The notes under the pieces: generated by a model
The model's database searches: none
Told to the model about the DNA's origin: nothing
What the model saw: only the letters and a program-made list of their open reading frames with translations
Part shown: piece after piece, positions 43,583-53,087 of the stretch
Layout: each line of letters begins with the position of its first letter
Position numbering within the stretch: the first letter of the stretch is position 1
Position numbers and translations under genes: made by a program
Assembly: GCA_002305925.1 (NCBI GenBank)
Contig: DBRL01000013.1
Span: forward strand, 74,436-138,435
Direction of reading: 5' to 3'
Length of the DNA: 64,000 bases
Origin: Candidatus Peregrinibacteria bacterium UBA1369
Lineage (GTDB): Bacteria; Patescibacteriota; Gracilibacteria; UBA1369

Positions 43583-44866
43583 TTAATTTTTTATTATTTT
43601 GTCAAAGCGGGCACTGTCCTCATAAGGCCCGATCACCGCCAGCCGCAAAGCATCAAGTTTAAAAAGCTCATTGGCCACGCGGTTCAGCTGGGACAATTTT
43701 ACCGCCGCAATGCCCTGACGCAAATCTTCCAGGGCCACCAGCCGGTCCTGCAGCAGCTCATATTTCCCGATCAGATGGGCATATTCCTCCGAATCCTCCA
43801 GCCGCAGCACAATTTTGCCGGACAGAAAGGCCTGGGCTTTTTTCAGCTCCTCGGCACTAAACCCCTTCGCCGCGGCCAGATGATATTGTTCTATGATTGA
43901 ACGCAGAGCCTGGTCAATTTTCCCGACCGAAACACCGGCATTGGTGCTGATCGTTCCGACGTCCTGATATTCATCGGTAGCCGTATGTATATAGTATGCC
44001 AACCCCTGTTGCTCCCGAACGGAAAGAAACATTCTCGAACTCATGTTGCCACCCATAATCACGGCCAAAAGCCGCGCGGCGAAATAGTCCGGTGAGCCGG
44101 CGGAACAGGACGGAAATCCGGCGACGACATGGGCCTGTTCGGTCTTCTTTTCCCGCAGATGCACGCGCACGGGAGAGTTGTCCGGCTCAAAGGGGCTGAA
44201 ACCATAGGACTTCTTTAGCCGCGCGGCGGGGAAAACAAATTTTTTCTCAACCTTTTTCACCAGGGCATCCCGGTCAAAATTGCCTGCCACCGCCACTACG
44301 GTATTGTCGGCGGTATAAAGATCGCGCAAATAGGCACGAAATTGCCTGCTCGAAACACCAGCAATCAAGTCCTTGGTTCCCACCTGGTCCCAGCCCAGCG
44401 GCTGATCGCCAAAAAGCAGCTTTTCGAAATTCCAGCCGATCTGATACATCGGAGTATCCTGATACATATTGTATTCTTCCAGGATTACACCGCGCTCCTT
44501 GTCGATCTCCGCTGTTGCCAGCCGGGCATTGATCAGCATGTCGGAAAGCACATCCAGGGCGGTATCAATCTTGTCGGCGGCCACTTTGACGTAATAACCG
44601 GCATACTCTTTGCCGGTAAAAGCATTAAAATCGCCCCCCACGGCGTCAATGGCACCGGAAACCTCTCTGGCATTGCGATAGCGCTTGGCCCCCTTGAAAA
44701 ACATATGCTCCAGAAAATGCGAAATACCGTTGATTTCTTTTGTTTCATAGCGGGAACCGGCCCCAACCAACACCAGCACGGTCACGGCCTGGGTGTTGGG
44801 AAGGTTTTTGGTCACCAGCCGCAAACCACTTCCAAAATTTGTCTTCTTGACCATATTTTTGAACAT
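43583..44866 (-). CDS. M16 family zinc peptidase
   Basis: 427-residue peptidase of the M16 family (processing peptidase/YmxG type). The inverted zinc motif HxxEH is visible in ISHFLEHMFFKG near residue 50, with the downstream Glu in DKERGVILEEYNMY. The second, inactive half follows (LREKKTEQAHVVAGFP, then GGNMSSRMFLSVREQQGLAYYI), with the R-x-x-x-G-L-x-Y substrate-binding motif. Single-chain members of this size usually act as dimers. No signal peptide is visible, so it is probably cytoplasmic. It diverges from the penicillin-binding protein gene. Confidence 0.94.
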   Translation of the reverse strand: MFKNMVKKTNFGSGLRLVTKNLPNTQAVTVLVLVGAGSRYETKEINGISHFLEHMFFKGAKRYRNAREVSGAIDAVGGDFNAFTGKEYAGYYVKVAADKIDTALDVLSDMLINARLATAEIDKERGVILEEYNMYQDTPMYQIGWNFEKLLFGDQPLGWDQVGTKDLIAGVSSRQFRAYLRDLYTADNTVVAVAGNFDRDALVKKVEKKFVFPAARLKKSYGFSPFEPDNSPVRVHLREKKTEQAHVVAGFPSCSAGSPDYFAARLLAVIMGGNMSSRMFLSVREQQGLAYYIHTATDEYQDVGTISTNAGVSVGKIDQALRSIIEQYHLAAAKGFSAEELKKAQAFLSGKIVLRLEDSEEYAHLIGKYELLQDRLVALEDLRQGIAAVKLSQLNRVANELFKLDALRLAVIGPYEDSARFDKIIKN

Positions 44867-44889
44867 TCTATATTGCTTAAGGCCACCAT

Positions 44890-44918
44890 TTGTCTTTTAC
44901 TGACCAAAGCGCTAAAAT
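44890..44918 (+). promoter_or_regulatory. Candidate promoter of the penicillin-binding protein gene
   Basis: TTGTCT (44890-44895), 17 bases, TAAAAT (44913-44918), 41 bases before the ATG at 44960, in the divergent gap with the M16 peptidase gene. Confidence 0.55.
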
Positions 44919-44959
44919 ATTAGCTCAATTTACCGACAACTCCAAGGCCAACCAACGGT

Positions 44960-47197
44960 ATGAAAAATCCCCTGCGCAATATAGAACTGGACCGCAACCT
45001 GATCTTCTTCGGGGTAATTGCGCTCTGCACCCTGATCATCCTGGCCAGGCTTTTCCATCTGCAGGTGCTGGCCCATGACCATTATGCCGCCATCGCCGCC
45101 CGCGAACACTACGGCTACAGCGAATTGCCGGCGCACCGCGGAGAAATCTTCATCAAGGACTATGCTTCCGGCGAAAACGTGCGGGTGGCCACCAATTCCA
45201 CCCTGGACCTGCTCTATGCCGACCCCACCATGGTCAAAAACAAAAAACTGGTGGCCGACCGGCTGGCTCCGCTGCTCTATGTCCAGGAAGAGGCGCGCAA
45301 AGCGGATGAAGATCGTGTCAAGACAGCCATACTGCGTGCCAAAACAGCCGAGGAACTGGAAACAGTCAAGCCATACAGCGACGATGAGCTATATCAGAAT
45401 TTTTACAACAACCTGCTTGAACAGGTCAGCTCTGACATCCGACCGGTAATCATCCTGGGCATCGATTTGACACCGGCACAGACGGAACAGATCAGGGAAC
45501 TCGGGCTGGCCGGCGTGGAAATCGACGGGACCGGACAGCTGAAAGCTTATCCGCCGCAGATTTCCGATCTGAAAGGAACGGCGCAGCGGTTGGCGGGCGT
45601 ACTGGAAATACCGCCGCTGCAACTGGAAACAACACTGCGGGGCCGCAACCGCTATGTGGTTTTGAAACGCAAAATGACTCCGGAAATGTCGGCGCAAATC
45701 AAAGAAATGATCGGCAATGACGAGACCCAAAGCTTCACCGGCCTGGGGCTGAAGGAAGAATATTATCGTTATTACCCGGAAAAAAACCTGGCCGCCAATA
45801 TACTTGGTTTCGTCACGCCCGCAGGAGATGGCAGCTATGGAATAGAGGCCAAATTCAACATGGAACTGAAAGGGAAAAAAGGAATTTTTGAAACGCAAAA
45901 AGATTCGGTCGGCCGTCTGATTACCGTTGGAGACACATTGATTGAGCCGGCGGTGGATGGACAAAATATTGTTCTGACCATCGACCGTGCCGTACAGATG
46001 GCCGTTGAAGCAAAACTGAAACGTGCGGTTGAAGACTATCGCGCCGACTCGGGACAAGTAATCGTAATGGATCCCAAAAGCGGCCGCATCATCGCCATGG
46101 CCCACTATCCCAGTTTCGATCCCAACAACTATGGCACCGTCTATGACCGCGAAGAAATCCGCCTCAGCGAAAAAGAAATCGCCGACCTGGTACCAATCGA
46201 AAACCAGGAAAACTCCTTCTGGCTCTACCGCAACGTCGCCGCGCAGGATCGCACCCTCATCTTCAAAAAAGAACTGGCCGACGGAACTATTGCCTACGAA
46301 CATTACAAAAACAACATCGGGCCGGAAGCCTATCAGAACAAAGTCGTCAGCCAGCCCTACGAACCCGGCTCCGTTTTCAAGGTCATCGCCATGGCCATCG
46401 CTATCGACGACGGAGACGTTACCGCTTCCACCACCATCAACGATTCCGGGGTACTGAAAGTGGACGAATACGAAATCAAAAACGTCTCCGCGCGCTGCAC
46501 CGGACGACTAAATATGGCCCAGGTCCTGGCGCAATCCTGCAATACCGGAATGGGCTGGATAGCCCAAAAAATCGGCCGCAACCTTTTCTATAATTATTTG
46601 AAACGATTCGGATTCGGCGAAAGAACGGAAATTGAATTCGAAAACGAACACCCCGGCCAACTCTCACATTTCAGTCAATGGGCCGACTCCGAACTGGTCA
46701 CCAAAGCCTTCGGACAGGGCCTGACCACAACACCGATTCAGATGGCCACCGCCCTTGCCACCATCGCCAACAATGGCATTATGATGCAACCTTTTATCGT
46801 CGACAGCATCGAGAAATCTCCCGGCAACTGGCAAAAGACCGAAAGCACCGTACTTGGCCAGATTATCCATCCCGAAAGCGCCAAAACCATTCGCGAAATG
46901 ATGATTGGCGCCGTAGAGGACGGTGTCTCCGGCAACAACCGCATGGAGCGCTATTTTATCGCCGCCAAAACCGGGACTTCCCAAACCTACAAACACGGTA
47001 AGCCCCTGACCGGAGCCGGCACCACCATTGCCACCGTCGGAGGTTTCGGCCCCATCAACGACCCCCAGTTTGTCATTCTGGCCAAACTTGACCGGCCACG
47101 CTCCAGCGAATGGGCTGATCAGACCACCAGCAATCTCTTCAAATCTGTGGCCGAATACCTTTTCGAATATTACTCCCTCCCCCCGGACAAAAAATAA
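44960..47197 (+). CDS. Class B penicillin-binding protein (PBP2/FtsI type)
   Basis: 745-residue transpeptidase that cross-links peptidoglycan. One N-terminal membrane helix (NLIFFGVIALCTLIILARLF) anchors it, followed by a dimerisation-type domain beginning LPAHRGEIFIKDYASGENVR and a transpeptidase domain. Active-site motifs: S-x-x-K as PYEPGSVFKV (Ser near residue 471), S-x-N as AQSCNTGMGW (near 525), K-T-G as AAKTGTSQTY (near 670). An insertion of about 60 residues between SYPSFDPNNYGTV and the serine motif is larger than usual. Class B enzymes of this sort serve elongation or division; which is unclear. The gene is convergent with the transporter operon, seven bases from its stop. Confidence 0.95.
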   Translation: MKNPLRNIELDRNLIFFGVIALCTLIILARLFHLQVLAHDHYAAIAAREHYGYSELPAHRGEIFIKDYASGENVRVATNSTLDLLYADPTMVKNKKLVADRLAPLLYVQEEARKADEDRVKTAILRAKTAEELETVKPYSDDELYQNFYNNLLEQVSSDIRPVIILGIDLTPAQTEQIRELGLAGVEIDGTGQLKAYPPQISDLKGTAQRLAGVLEIPPLQLETTLRGRNRYVVLKRKMTPEMSAQIKEMIGNDETQSFTGLGLKEEYYRYYPEKNLAANILGFVTPAGDGSYGIEAKFNMELKGKKGIFETQKDSVGRLITVGDTLIEPAVDGQNIVLTIDRAVQMAVEAKLKRAVEDYRADSGQVIVMDPKSGRIIAMAHYPSFDPNNYGTVYDREEIRLSEKEIADLVPIENQENSFWLYRNVAAQDRTLIFKKELADGTIAYEHYKNNIGPEAYQNKVVSQPYEPGSVFKVIAMAIAIDDGDVTASTTINDSGVLKVDEYEIKNVSARCTGRLNMAQVLAQSCNTGMGWIAQKIGRNLFYNYLKRFGFGERTEIEFENEHPGQLSHFSQWADSELVTKAFGQGLTTTPIQMATALATIANNGIMMQPFIVDSIEKSPGNWQKTESTVLGQIIHPESAKTIREMMIGAVEDGVSGNNRMERYFIAAKTGTSQTYKHGKPLTGAGTTIATVGGFGPINDPQFVILAKLDRPRSSEWADQTTSNLFKSVAEYLFEYYSLPPDKK

Positions 47198-47203
47198 ATG
47201 TCA

Positions 47204-48457
47204 CTATTCATAGCGCAGCGCCTCGATCGGATCGAGAGCGGCAGCTTTGCGTGCCGGATAGAGACCGAAAATAATGCCGATGGCAATAGCCACCAAAAGT
47301 GAAATCAGCAGAGCCTCCATATTTACCATAAATTCCCAGGTTGGCTGATATTTCCAAATCAGCAACGAGCTCAGATAGGCCACGCCGACTCCTGACAGCA
47401 CTCCAATAATCCCTCCCACCAGGGTCAACATGGCCGCCTCGACCAGGAATTGAATCAACACATCGGATTTGCTGGCCCCAACCGCTTTTCGCAAACCAAT
47501 TTCCCGCGTTCGTTGATTGACCGACACGTACATGATGTTCATGATGCCAATACCGCCGACAATCAATGAAATCGAGGCAATCAGGACAATAAACAACGTC
47601 AACACCGATGAAACCGACGTAAAAATACCCAATGCCTGCTCCTGGCTCATTACATTAAAATCATCCTTGGCCGGATCCTCCTCTGGATTGTCGATATTGT
47701 GCAGACGACGGATCAATTCACGAGTCTTCTGCATGGCCTCAGCCACATCGCCATTGGCTTTGGCCATGATACTCTGCACATAATCGACCCCAAAGAGATA
47801 AGTCTGCATCGTAGTCAATGGGACAAAAGCCATGTCGTCCCAGTTTTCAAAAGGATTGCCCCCCTGGGGCCCAAGTACACCGATAATTTCAAAAGTATGA
47901 CCTTTGATTTTGACCTTTTGGCCAACAGGGTTTTGATCCTCAAAAAGCCGTTCCGCCAAAACATAGCCGAGCGACACGACACGGGCCGAATTGGCCAGAT
48001 CAAAATCTTCAATAAACCTTCCCCGCGCAGAATAAAAACCCATTAATGATATATATTCGCGGGTAGTGCCGTTGACAATAGTCTTTTCATTGAGATTGCC
48101 GCTTACCAGAATCTGGTCGGTGGACACAAAGGGCGTCACATTATTCAGGAAATCAGCCCTTTTCAACTGCAAATAATCACGATACTTGACACGATCGGCA
48201 GCCGTAAAAGTCCCTGCCACCAGACCCTGTTGTGGTGAACCTGGAATAACATAGATCATATCCGAACCCAGATCGGAAACCGATCCCAAGATCAGATCCT
48301 CCGCGCCACGACCGAGAGATGTCATCAGCACGACAGCCCCAACACCAATGATAATCCCCAGCATGGTCAAGACCGAGCGTCCGCGGTTTTCATGCATATT
48401 CACCCAGGAAATTTTCCAATATTTAAATACTTTTTTAATCATTCCATTCTTAAACAT
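47204..48457 (-). CDS. MacB-like ABC permease A
   Basis: 417-residue permease with one N-terminal helix, a large extracytoplasmic MacB-type domain and three C-terminal helices (FtsX-like). Family segments: NRGRSVLTMLGIIIGVGAVVL at the start, ISLIVGGIGIMNIMYVSVNQ, RTREIGLRKAVGASKSDVLI and the final YPARKAAALDPIEALRYE. It is the last gene of a four-gene operon with a paralogous permease, an ATPase and an adaptor protein. Overlaps the preceding permease gene by 19 bases. Substrate not evident. Confidence 0.93.
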   Translation of the reverse strand: MFKNGMIKKVFKYWKISWVNMHENRGRSVLTMLGIIIGVGAVVLMTSLGRGAEDLILGSVSDLGSDMIYVIPGSPQQGLVAGTFTAADRVKYRDYLQLKRADFLNNVTPFVSTDQILVSGNLNEKTIVNGTTREYISLMGFYSARGRFIEDFDLANSARVVSLGYVLAERLFEDQNPVGQKVKIKGHTFEIIGVLGPQGGNPFENWDDMAFVPLTTMQTYLFGVDYVQSIMAKANGDVAEAMQKTRELIRRLHNIDNPEEDPAKDDFNVMSQEQALGIFTSVSSVLTLFIVLIASISLIVGGIGIMNIMYVSVNQRTREIGLRKAVGASKSDVLIQFLVEAAMLTLVGGIIGVLSGVGVAYLSSLLIWKYQPTWEFMVNMEALLISLLVAIAIGIIFGLYPARKAAALDPIEALRYE

Positions 48458-49671
48458 TCAATCGTATCCAGTCGCGAAGCACTGCGGGCAGGATAGATAC
48501 CAAACAAAATTCCAATCCCCACCGAAACCCCAAAGGCCAGCAGCACGGAATCCGCCGTCACGATAAACTGCCATTCCGGCTGATACCTCACCAGCACCTG
48601 AGCAATCAGCCAGGACAGAGAAACTCCTCCTACTACACCCAAGAGACCGGCCACAAAAGTCAGTACGGCCGACTCGGTCAAAAACTGTACCAGTACATCG
48701 GCATTATTAGCGCCAACAGCCTTGCGTATACCGATTTCTCTGGTCCTCTCCGAAACGGACACCAGCATGATATTCATGATACCGATTCCCCCCACCAACA
48801 GCGAGATGGCAGCAATCGCCACCAGTGTTATGGTCAATATGTCGGAAATTTGACGAAAGGTCTCGGCGGCATCAACCTGGCTTATCACCTTGAAATCATC
48901 GAGATTCGGATCGTCCTCGGGATTATAAATGGCATGGCGCTTACGAATAAAAAAGCGCAAATCCTCGATGGTATCTTCCAGGTTACCCTTGGCGTTCATC
49001 ACTATCGACATCACGTAATCACCGCCGAAAATCAGCTGGCGCATAGTAGTGATCGGCATGATCGGCCTGTCGTCAAAACTGGTAAAAAACCTTGTTCCCT
49101 GGGGTTTCAACACACCGACAACCAGAAAAGACTTGCCGGCAATTTTTACCTGTTTGCCAATTGGATCCTGATCACCAAAAAGATATTCGGCATTTTTGTT
49201 GCCCAGCACAATCACCCGGGCCGAATTGACTATGTCGTCAAAAGAAATAAAACGGCCCCGTTCCACCTCCACCTGCATCGACTGCTGATAATGTTCATTA
49301 CTGCCGGCCAAAGTCACCAGCTGAGTAGTGTTCAGATAGGTCAAAGTAGTCGCGGTAGCCACTACCGGCGTCACATCCTCGACATAATCAAGTTTACTGA
49401 TCGCCAGATAATCCCTGTATTTAACTTTGTCAATCGAAGTTGGTGAGGGCGGCCCCCCCTGCGACCCCCCGCCGGGCTGAACAAAAATGCTGCGGTTACC
49501 AAAACTTTCAATGGAAGAAAGTATCAGTGCCTCCGCCCCCTTGCCCACGGACAACATCAAAATCACCGAACCAATACCGACAATTATTCCCATCATTGTC
49601 AGCAGCGATCTCGTTTTGTTTTCCCAAAGCGAGCTCAGGGAGACCTTGATAAATTTCAGTATTCTCTCCAT
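48439..49671 (-). CDS. MacB-like ABC permease B
   Basis: 410-residue paralogue of the neighbouring permease with the same layout: ENKTRSLLTMMGIIVGIGSVI, extracytoplasmic domain, then ISLLVGGIGIMNIMLVSVSER, RTREIGIRKAVGANNADVLV and the C-terminal YPARSASRLDTIECLRME. Two different permeases with a single ATPase suggest a heterodimeric transporter. Stops 19 bases inside the next permease gene; starts nine bases after the ATPase gene. Confidence 0.93.
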   Translation of the reverse strand: MERILKFIKVSLSSLWENKTRSLLTMMGIIVGIGSVILMLSVGKGAEALILSSIESFGNRSIFVQPGGGSQGGPPSPTSIDKVKYRDYLAISKLDYVEDVTPVVATATTLTYLNTTQLVTLAGSNEHYQQSMQVEVERGRFISFDDIVNSARVIVLGNKNAEYLFGDQDPIGKQVKIAGKSFLVVGVLKPQGTRFFTSFDDRPIMPITTMRQLIFGGDYVMSIVMNAKGNLEDTIEDLRFFIRKRHAIYNPEDDPNLDDFKVISQVDAAETFRQISDILTITLVAIAAISLLVGGIGIMNIMLVSVSERTREIGIRKAVGANNADVLVQFLTESAVLTFVAGLLGVVGGVSLSWLIAQVLVRYQPEWQFIVTADSVLLAFGVSVGIGILFGIYPARSASRLDTIECLRME

Positions 49672-49679
49672 GGCCGAAT

Positions 49680-50429
49680 TTATTTTTTGTAATTGCCGTT
49701 GGCTCCGACGCGATCCTTTACCTTCTCCTCACGCTCCACCAGACCGTCGAGAATATGTACGATCCGTTCGGCGTTCTGTGCCGTAATTGTCTCGTGAGTA
49801 ACCAGAATAATGGTATGACCGGCCTGATTGAGCTGCTGAAAAATATCCATCACCTGCTTGCCGGAATGCGAATCAAGATTACCGGTCGGTTCATCGGCAA
49901 AAATCACCGAGGGAGAATTTACAATCGCCCTGGCTATCGCCACACGTTGCTTCTCGCCGCCGGAGAGATTGGTCGGCAAATAATCGATGCGATGGGAAAG
50001 GCCCACCGATTCAATCGCCCGCAAAGCTTTTTCCTGATGGCTGTTGCCATTCCCGCGGGCATAAACCAGCGGAAGCATCACGTTTTCCAGCACTGTGGCG
50101 TGGGGCAGCAGAAAAAAGGCCTGAAACACAAAACCAATCCGCTCACGACGGATGGTGGCCAAATCGTCATCGGTCAGATTACTGACGTCAATTTCTTCGA
50201 AACAGTATCTCCCGCCGGTCGGCCGGTCCAAAAACCCCAGAATATGCATCAGGGTAGACTTTCCGGAACCGGAAGGCCCCATGATGGCCAAAAATTCGCC
50301 GTTTTTAATCTGCAAATCAATACCGTGCAAAACAGGCGTTTCCACTTCCTCGGAATAATAGGTCTTTTTCAGTCCCTCCACTCTGATGATCTGACCGGGA
50401 CACCCGGCCATTTTCTTAGCCTCTGCCAT
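49680..50429 (-). CDS. ABC transporter ATPase, LolD/MacB type
   Basis: 249-residue ATPase of the MacB/LolD/FtsE branch. Walker A MGPSGSGKSTLMHILGFLD, Q-loop IGFVFQAFFLLPHATVLENV, signature LSGGEKQRVAIARAIVN, Walker B VIFADEPTGNLDSHSG and His switch ILVTHE are intact. The characteristic GFLDRPTGGRY segment follows Walker A. It powers the two permeases encoded downstream. Overlaps the adaptor gene by 14 bases. Confidence 0.95.
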   Translation of the reverse strand: MAEAKKMAGCPGQIIRVEGLKKTYYSEEVETPVLHGIDLQIKNGEFLAIMGPSGSGKSTLMHILGFLDRPTGGRYCFEEIDVSNLTDDDLATIRRERIGFVFQAFFLLPHATVLENVMLPLVYARGNGNSHQEKALRAIESVGLSHRIDYLPTNLSGGEKQRVAIARAIVNSPSVIFADEPTGNLDSHSGKQVMDIFQQLNQAGHTIILVTHETITAQNAERIVHILDGLVEREEKVKDRVGANGNYKK

Positions 50430-52428
50430 TGATTGTTCTTAGGATGACCTCCTGCCCTTCCACGACACCGGACTTGATTTCAAGATTACCCTGCAAATCA
50501 CGTATGCCTGTTTCCACATCTACGTTTTTTACCCGGCCATCCTCCAGAATCCGCACAAAACTCTTGCCACCCTCCCTTTGCACGGCCTTTTCCGGCAGAG
50601 TCACTGCTCCGTCGGCCCGCCGTAAAACAATCTCGACGGTGGCGGTCATACCGGGCTTGATCCGCTCATCTTCACTTTCCACCAATACCTCGGCCTTATA
50701 GAAAACCACGTCCTGAATCACTGTTTGCACCGGATCAATTCTCGTGATTGTACCTTCAAATACGCTGTCTCCACCCACGGCGTCCAAAGTAATCGCCGCC
50801 TTGTCTCCGATACTCAGCTTATTGATATCAACTTCGGCTATGTCCGCCTTGATCTTGAATTTCTGGGCAGAAATCATTTCAAACACCGCCACCTGCCCGG
50901 TTGAAGAAAGGGCACTGGAGGACGATAACACATCTTCTCCCACTTCAATATTCTGGCGGGAAAGCACGCCGCTGATCGGCGCGCGCAAAAGAGTCTTCTC
51001 AAGGGCTTCCTCGGCCAGGGAAACGGCAATCTGATTGGCCGTAATCTGTGTACGCAGAAAGGCGACATCAACCGCCCTCGGGCCAACCTTCCTCTGCTGC
51101 AAAGCGGCCCTGGCCGACTCAATCTCGGCCAGCTGAATCTGATATTGGGCCTGCAGACTACGGATATTGGCCTCCCTCAAATTCAGGTCTACCTCATGAT
51201 CAATCAAAGTCTGGGTCTGACTCTGAAGCTGCTGCTCATAATAATTTTGGGCTGAAATCACTTCCGACTCACTCGTATCGTCACTGGTCACCACGCCCAG
51301 CTGGGCATCCAGGATAGCCTGATATTTTAGATTAAGGGCTGCCAGACTGCTGGATATCGTATTGCTGTCGTTTAATATCTTTGTTTTCAGTTCGGCAACT
51401 TTGCTCTCAGACAAGGTCGCGGAGGTCGACAAAATCGAGAGAGCATCTGTGGTTGCCTTCTGGGCACTCAACAATTTCGTCACCAGCCGCTGTTCGGTCT
51501 GGGCATAAGCCTCCAGCTCTGCCGGCTCATAGCCTGTACCGCTCTTCAATTCCACATAGAGGGGATCAAACTCTCTCTTCACATCAAAATAATCCTGCTG
51601 CGCGCTATTCCAAAGCGAGTAATCAAGTCTATCCTGATCATTGCCCAAAACCGAATTACCATCCTTGGTAATAATGCTTTTCAAATTGACCAGACTCTGC
51701 TGAATCTGGCTACCGGTGGAATACAGTTGCGCTTCCAAATCTTTCTTGGCCGTTTCAATGGCGTTTTCACTGGTCAGACCAGTGTTGGCCTGGTTCTTCA
51801 GGGCAAAATCATATTTGGCTTTGGCATCGTCCACGGCCAGCTGGGCACGAATTTCGTCCTGGGCATATTTTTTTCTGATCAAATCAAGTTCATTGCGGGC
51901 GTTCTCCCAGTCTATTGCGACCTTTTCGGCCGCCGCCTCTGCCTTCAGAACAGCAGCCTCGGCGATACGGATATCCTCATCGGTATAACCTGCAAGTCGC
52001 TCTTCCAGATTGGCCTGGGCACCGGCCAGATTGGCTCGCGCCTGTGCCAGACGCAGCTCCTGATCTCTGTTTTTCAGACTGGCCACGATATCACCTTTTT
52101 TCAGATCGGCCCCCACCTGGTAATTGATTTTATCGATTTGACCGGACTCACGGAAAGTGAGATTCAAGGTGGCACCAGCCTCTACATTACCGGTGATTTC
52201 CACCATTTCCAGCACATCCATCTTGGCCGCACGCGCCATCTCATAAGAAGGAGTCCTGCCGGCCCCGGAATAAAGCCAATATAGCGCGGCAGCGGCAAGC
52301 AGAGCCAAAACCAAAATTACCGCCCTCCGCAACCGGCGCTTGCGCCCGGCATTCAATTTGTCCGCAGTCAACTTCTCTCCGAGGCCGTTTCCAGCTACCA
52401 TTTCGGATTTTTTGTCTTTCACTGACAT
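50416..52428 (-). CDS. HlyD/MacA-like membrane adaptor protein
   Basis: About 670 residues, long for the family. One N-terminal membrane helix (LRRAVILVLALLAAAALYWL) anchors it, then a split lipoyl-type domain begins (MVEITGNVEAGATLNLTFRE) and closes with LLRAPISGVLSRQNIEVGE, separated by a long coiled-coil hairpin of more than 350 residues. C-terminal barrel domains end with VRILEDGRVKNVDVETGIRD. The coiled coil is about twice the length of ordinary MacA. In Gram-negatives such adaptors reach an outer-membrane channel; here the partner is unknown and the organism may lack an outer membrane. I chose the ATG at 52428; the frame is open upstream to 52479. Confidence 0.92.
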   Translation of the reverse strand: MSVKDKKSEMVAGNGLGEKLTADKLNAGRKRRLRRAVILVLALLAAAALYWLYSGAGRTPSYEMARAAKMDVLEMVEITGNVEAGATLNLTFRESGQIDKINYQVGADLKKGDIVASLKNRDQELRLAQARANLAGAQANLEERLAGYTDEDIRIAEAAVLKAEAAAEKVAIDWENARNELDLIRKKYAQDEIRAQLAVDDAKAKYDFALKNQANTGLTSENAIETAKKDLEAQLYSTGSQIQQSLVNLKSIITKDGNSVLGNDQDRLDYSLWNSAQQDYFDVKREFDPLYVELKSGTGYEPAELEAYAQTEQRLVTKLLSAQKATTDALSILSTSATLSESKVAELKTKILNDSNTISSSLAALNLKYQAILDAQLGVVTSDDTSESEVISAQNYYEQQLQSQTQTLIDHEVDLNLREANIRSLQAQYQIQLAEIESARAALQQRKVGPRAVDVAFLRTQITANQIAVSLAEEALEKTLLRAPISGVLSRQNIEVGEDVLSSSSALSSTGQVAVFEMISAQKFKIKADIAEVDINKLSIGDKAAITLDAVGGDSVFEGTITRIDPVQTVIQDVVFYKAEVLVESEDERIKPGMTATVEIVLRRADGAVTLPEKAVQREGGKSFVRILEDGRVKNVDVETGIRDLQGNLEIKSGVVEGQEVILRTINGRG

Positions 52429-52501
52429 GTTTTTATTTTTTAACCCAAAAATCATAGAGCAATCGACGTTTTTTCGCAATCTTTCCTGGACAGCCGAAAA
52501 A

Positions 52502-52510
52502 TGCTAAAAT
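52502..52510 (+). promoter_or_regulatory. Extended -10 promoter element
   Basis: TGC-TAAAAT (TAAAAT at 52505-52510), 22 bases before the ATG at 52533. The -35 region is weak (TTTCCT at 52482). The same TGC-TAWAAT word occurs at 15310 and 60854 and, on the minus strand, at 60734. Confidence 0.4.
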
Positions 52511-52532
52511 ATAAGGACAATCACAATAAAAC

Positions 52533-53081
52533 ATGAGCGCTGTGGAAAAAATCGAAGAACGCAATCCTCTCGAGAACCTGGACCAGGACCTGGCCGTGCA
52601 TATCTACCGTCACAGTGCCAGAATTTTTGAGCAGTACAATCAATTGGGAAATCATCTCTCCCAAATGTCCCAGGTCAAACCGCGCGACGTCACCATACAG
52701 TATCGCCATCTCTTCGCCGCCGGCCGCCTGCAAACGGAGTATCTCTACGACATGGCGGCAGTCAACTACCTGGTCCGCCATTTTAACGGAGCAAACTGCC
52801 TCCAGAACGAACAGGAATTACGGAAAATTGCCCAAATCGCTGCGGGAGAAGCCCTGAATCAGATCAACGAACCAGTGCTTCCTACAAGTAAAAATCCAGC
52901 CAACAGCAACACCCCCACCGAAAAGAGCGAAGAAAGCACTGGGCCCGGCATCGTCAAAGCCCGTGCCCAAACGACAAAACAACGAACAACACAACCAGAA
53001 CAAGATCAACAGACACCGGAAGAAATCAGCGGCTGGCTGGCCGACAGCATCGACACCTGGGGAAAACAGAACGACAAATAG
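52533..53081 (+). CDS. Hypothetical protein with disordered C-terminus
   Basis: 182 residues, no signal or membrane helix. The first 110 residues are predicted helical and contain QDLAVHIYRHSARIFEQYNQ and FAAGRLQTEYLYDMAAVNYL; the last 70 are Thr/Gln/Glu/Lys-rich and probably disordered, ending in a short helix (ISGWLADSIDTWGKQ). No family recognised. It has its own promoter element and ends seven bases before the stop of the convergent DUF3352 lipoprotein gene. Confidence 0.65.
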   Translation: MSAVEKIEERNPLENLDQDLAVHIYRHSARIFEQYNQLGNHLSQMSQVKPRDVTIQYRHLFAAGRLQTEYLYDMAAVNYLVRHFNGANCLQNEQELRKIAQIAAGEALNQINEPVLPTSKNPANSNTPTEKSEESTGPGIVKARAQTTKQRTTQPEQDQQTPEEISGWLADSIDTWGKQNDK

Positions 53082-53087
53082 ACCGCG

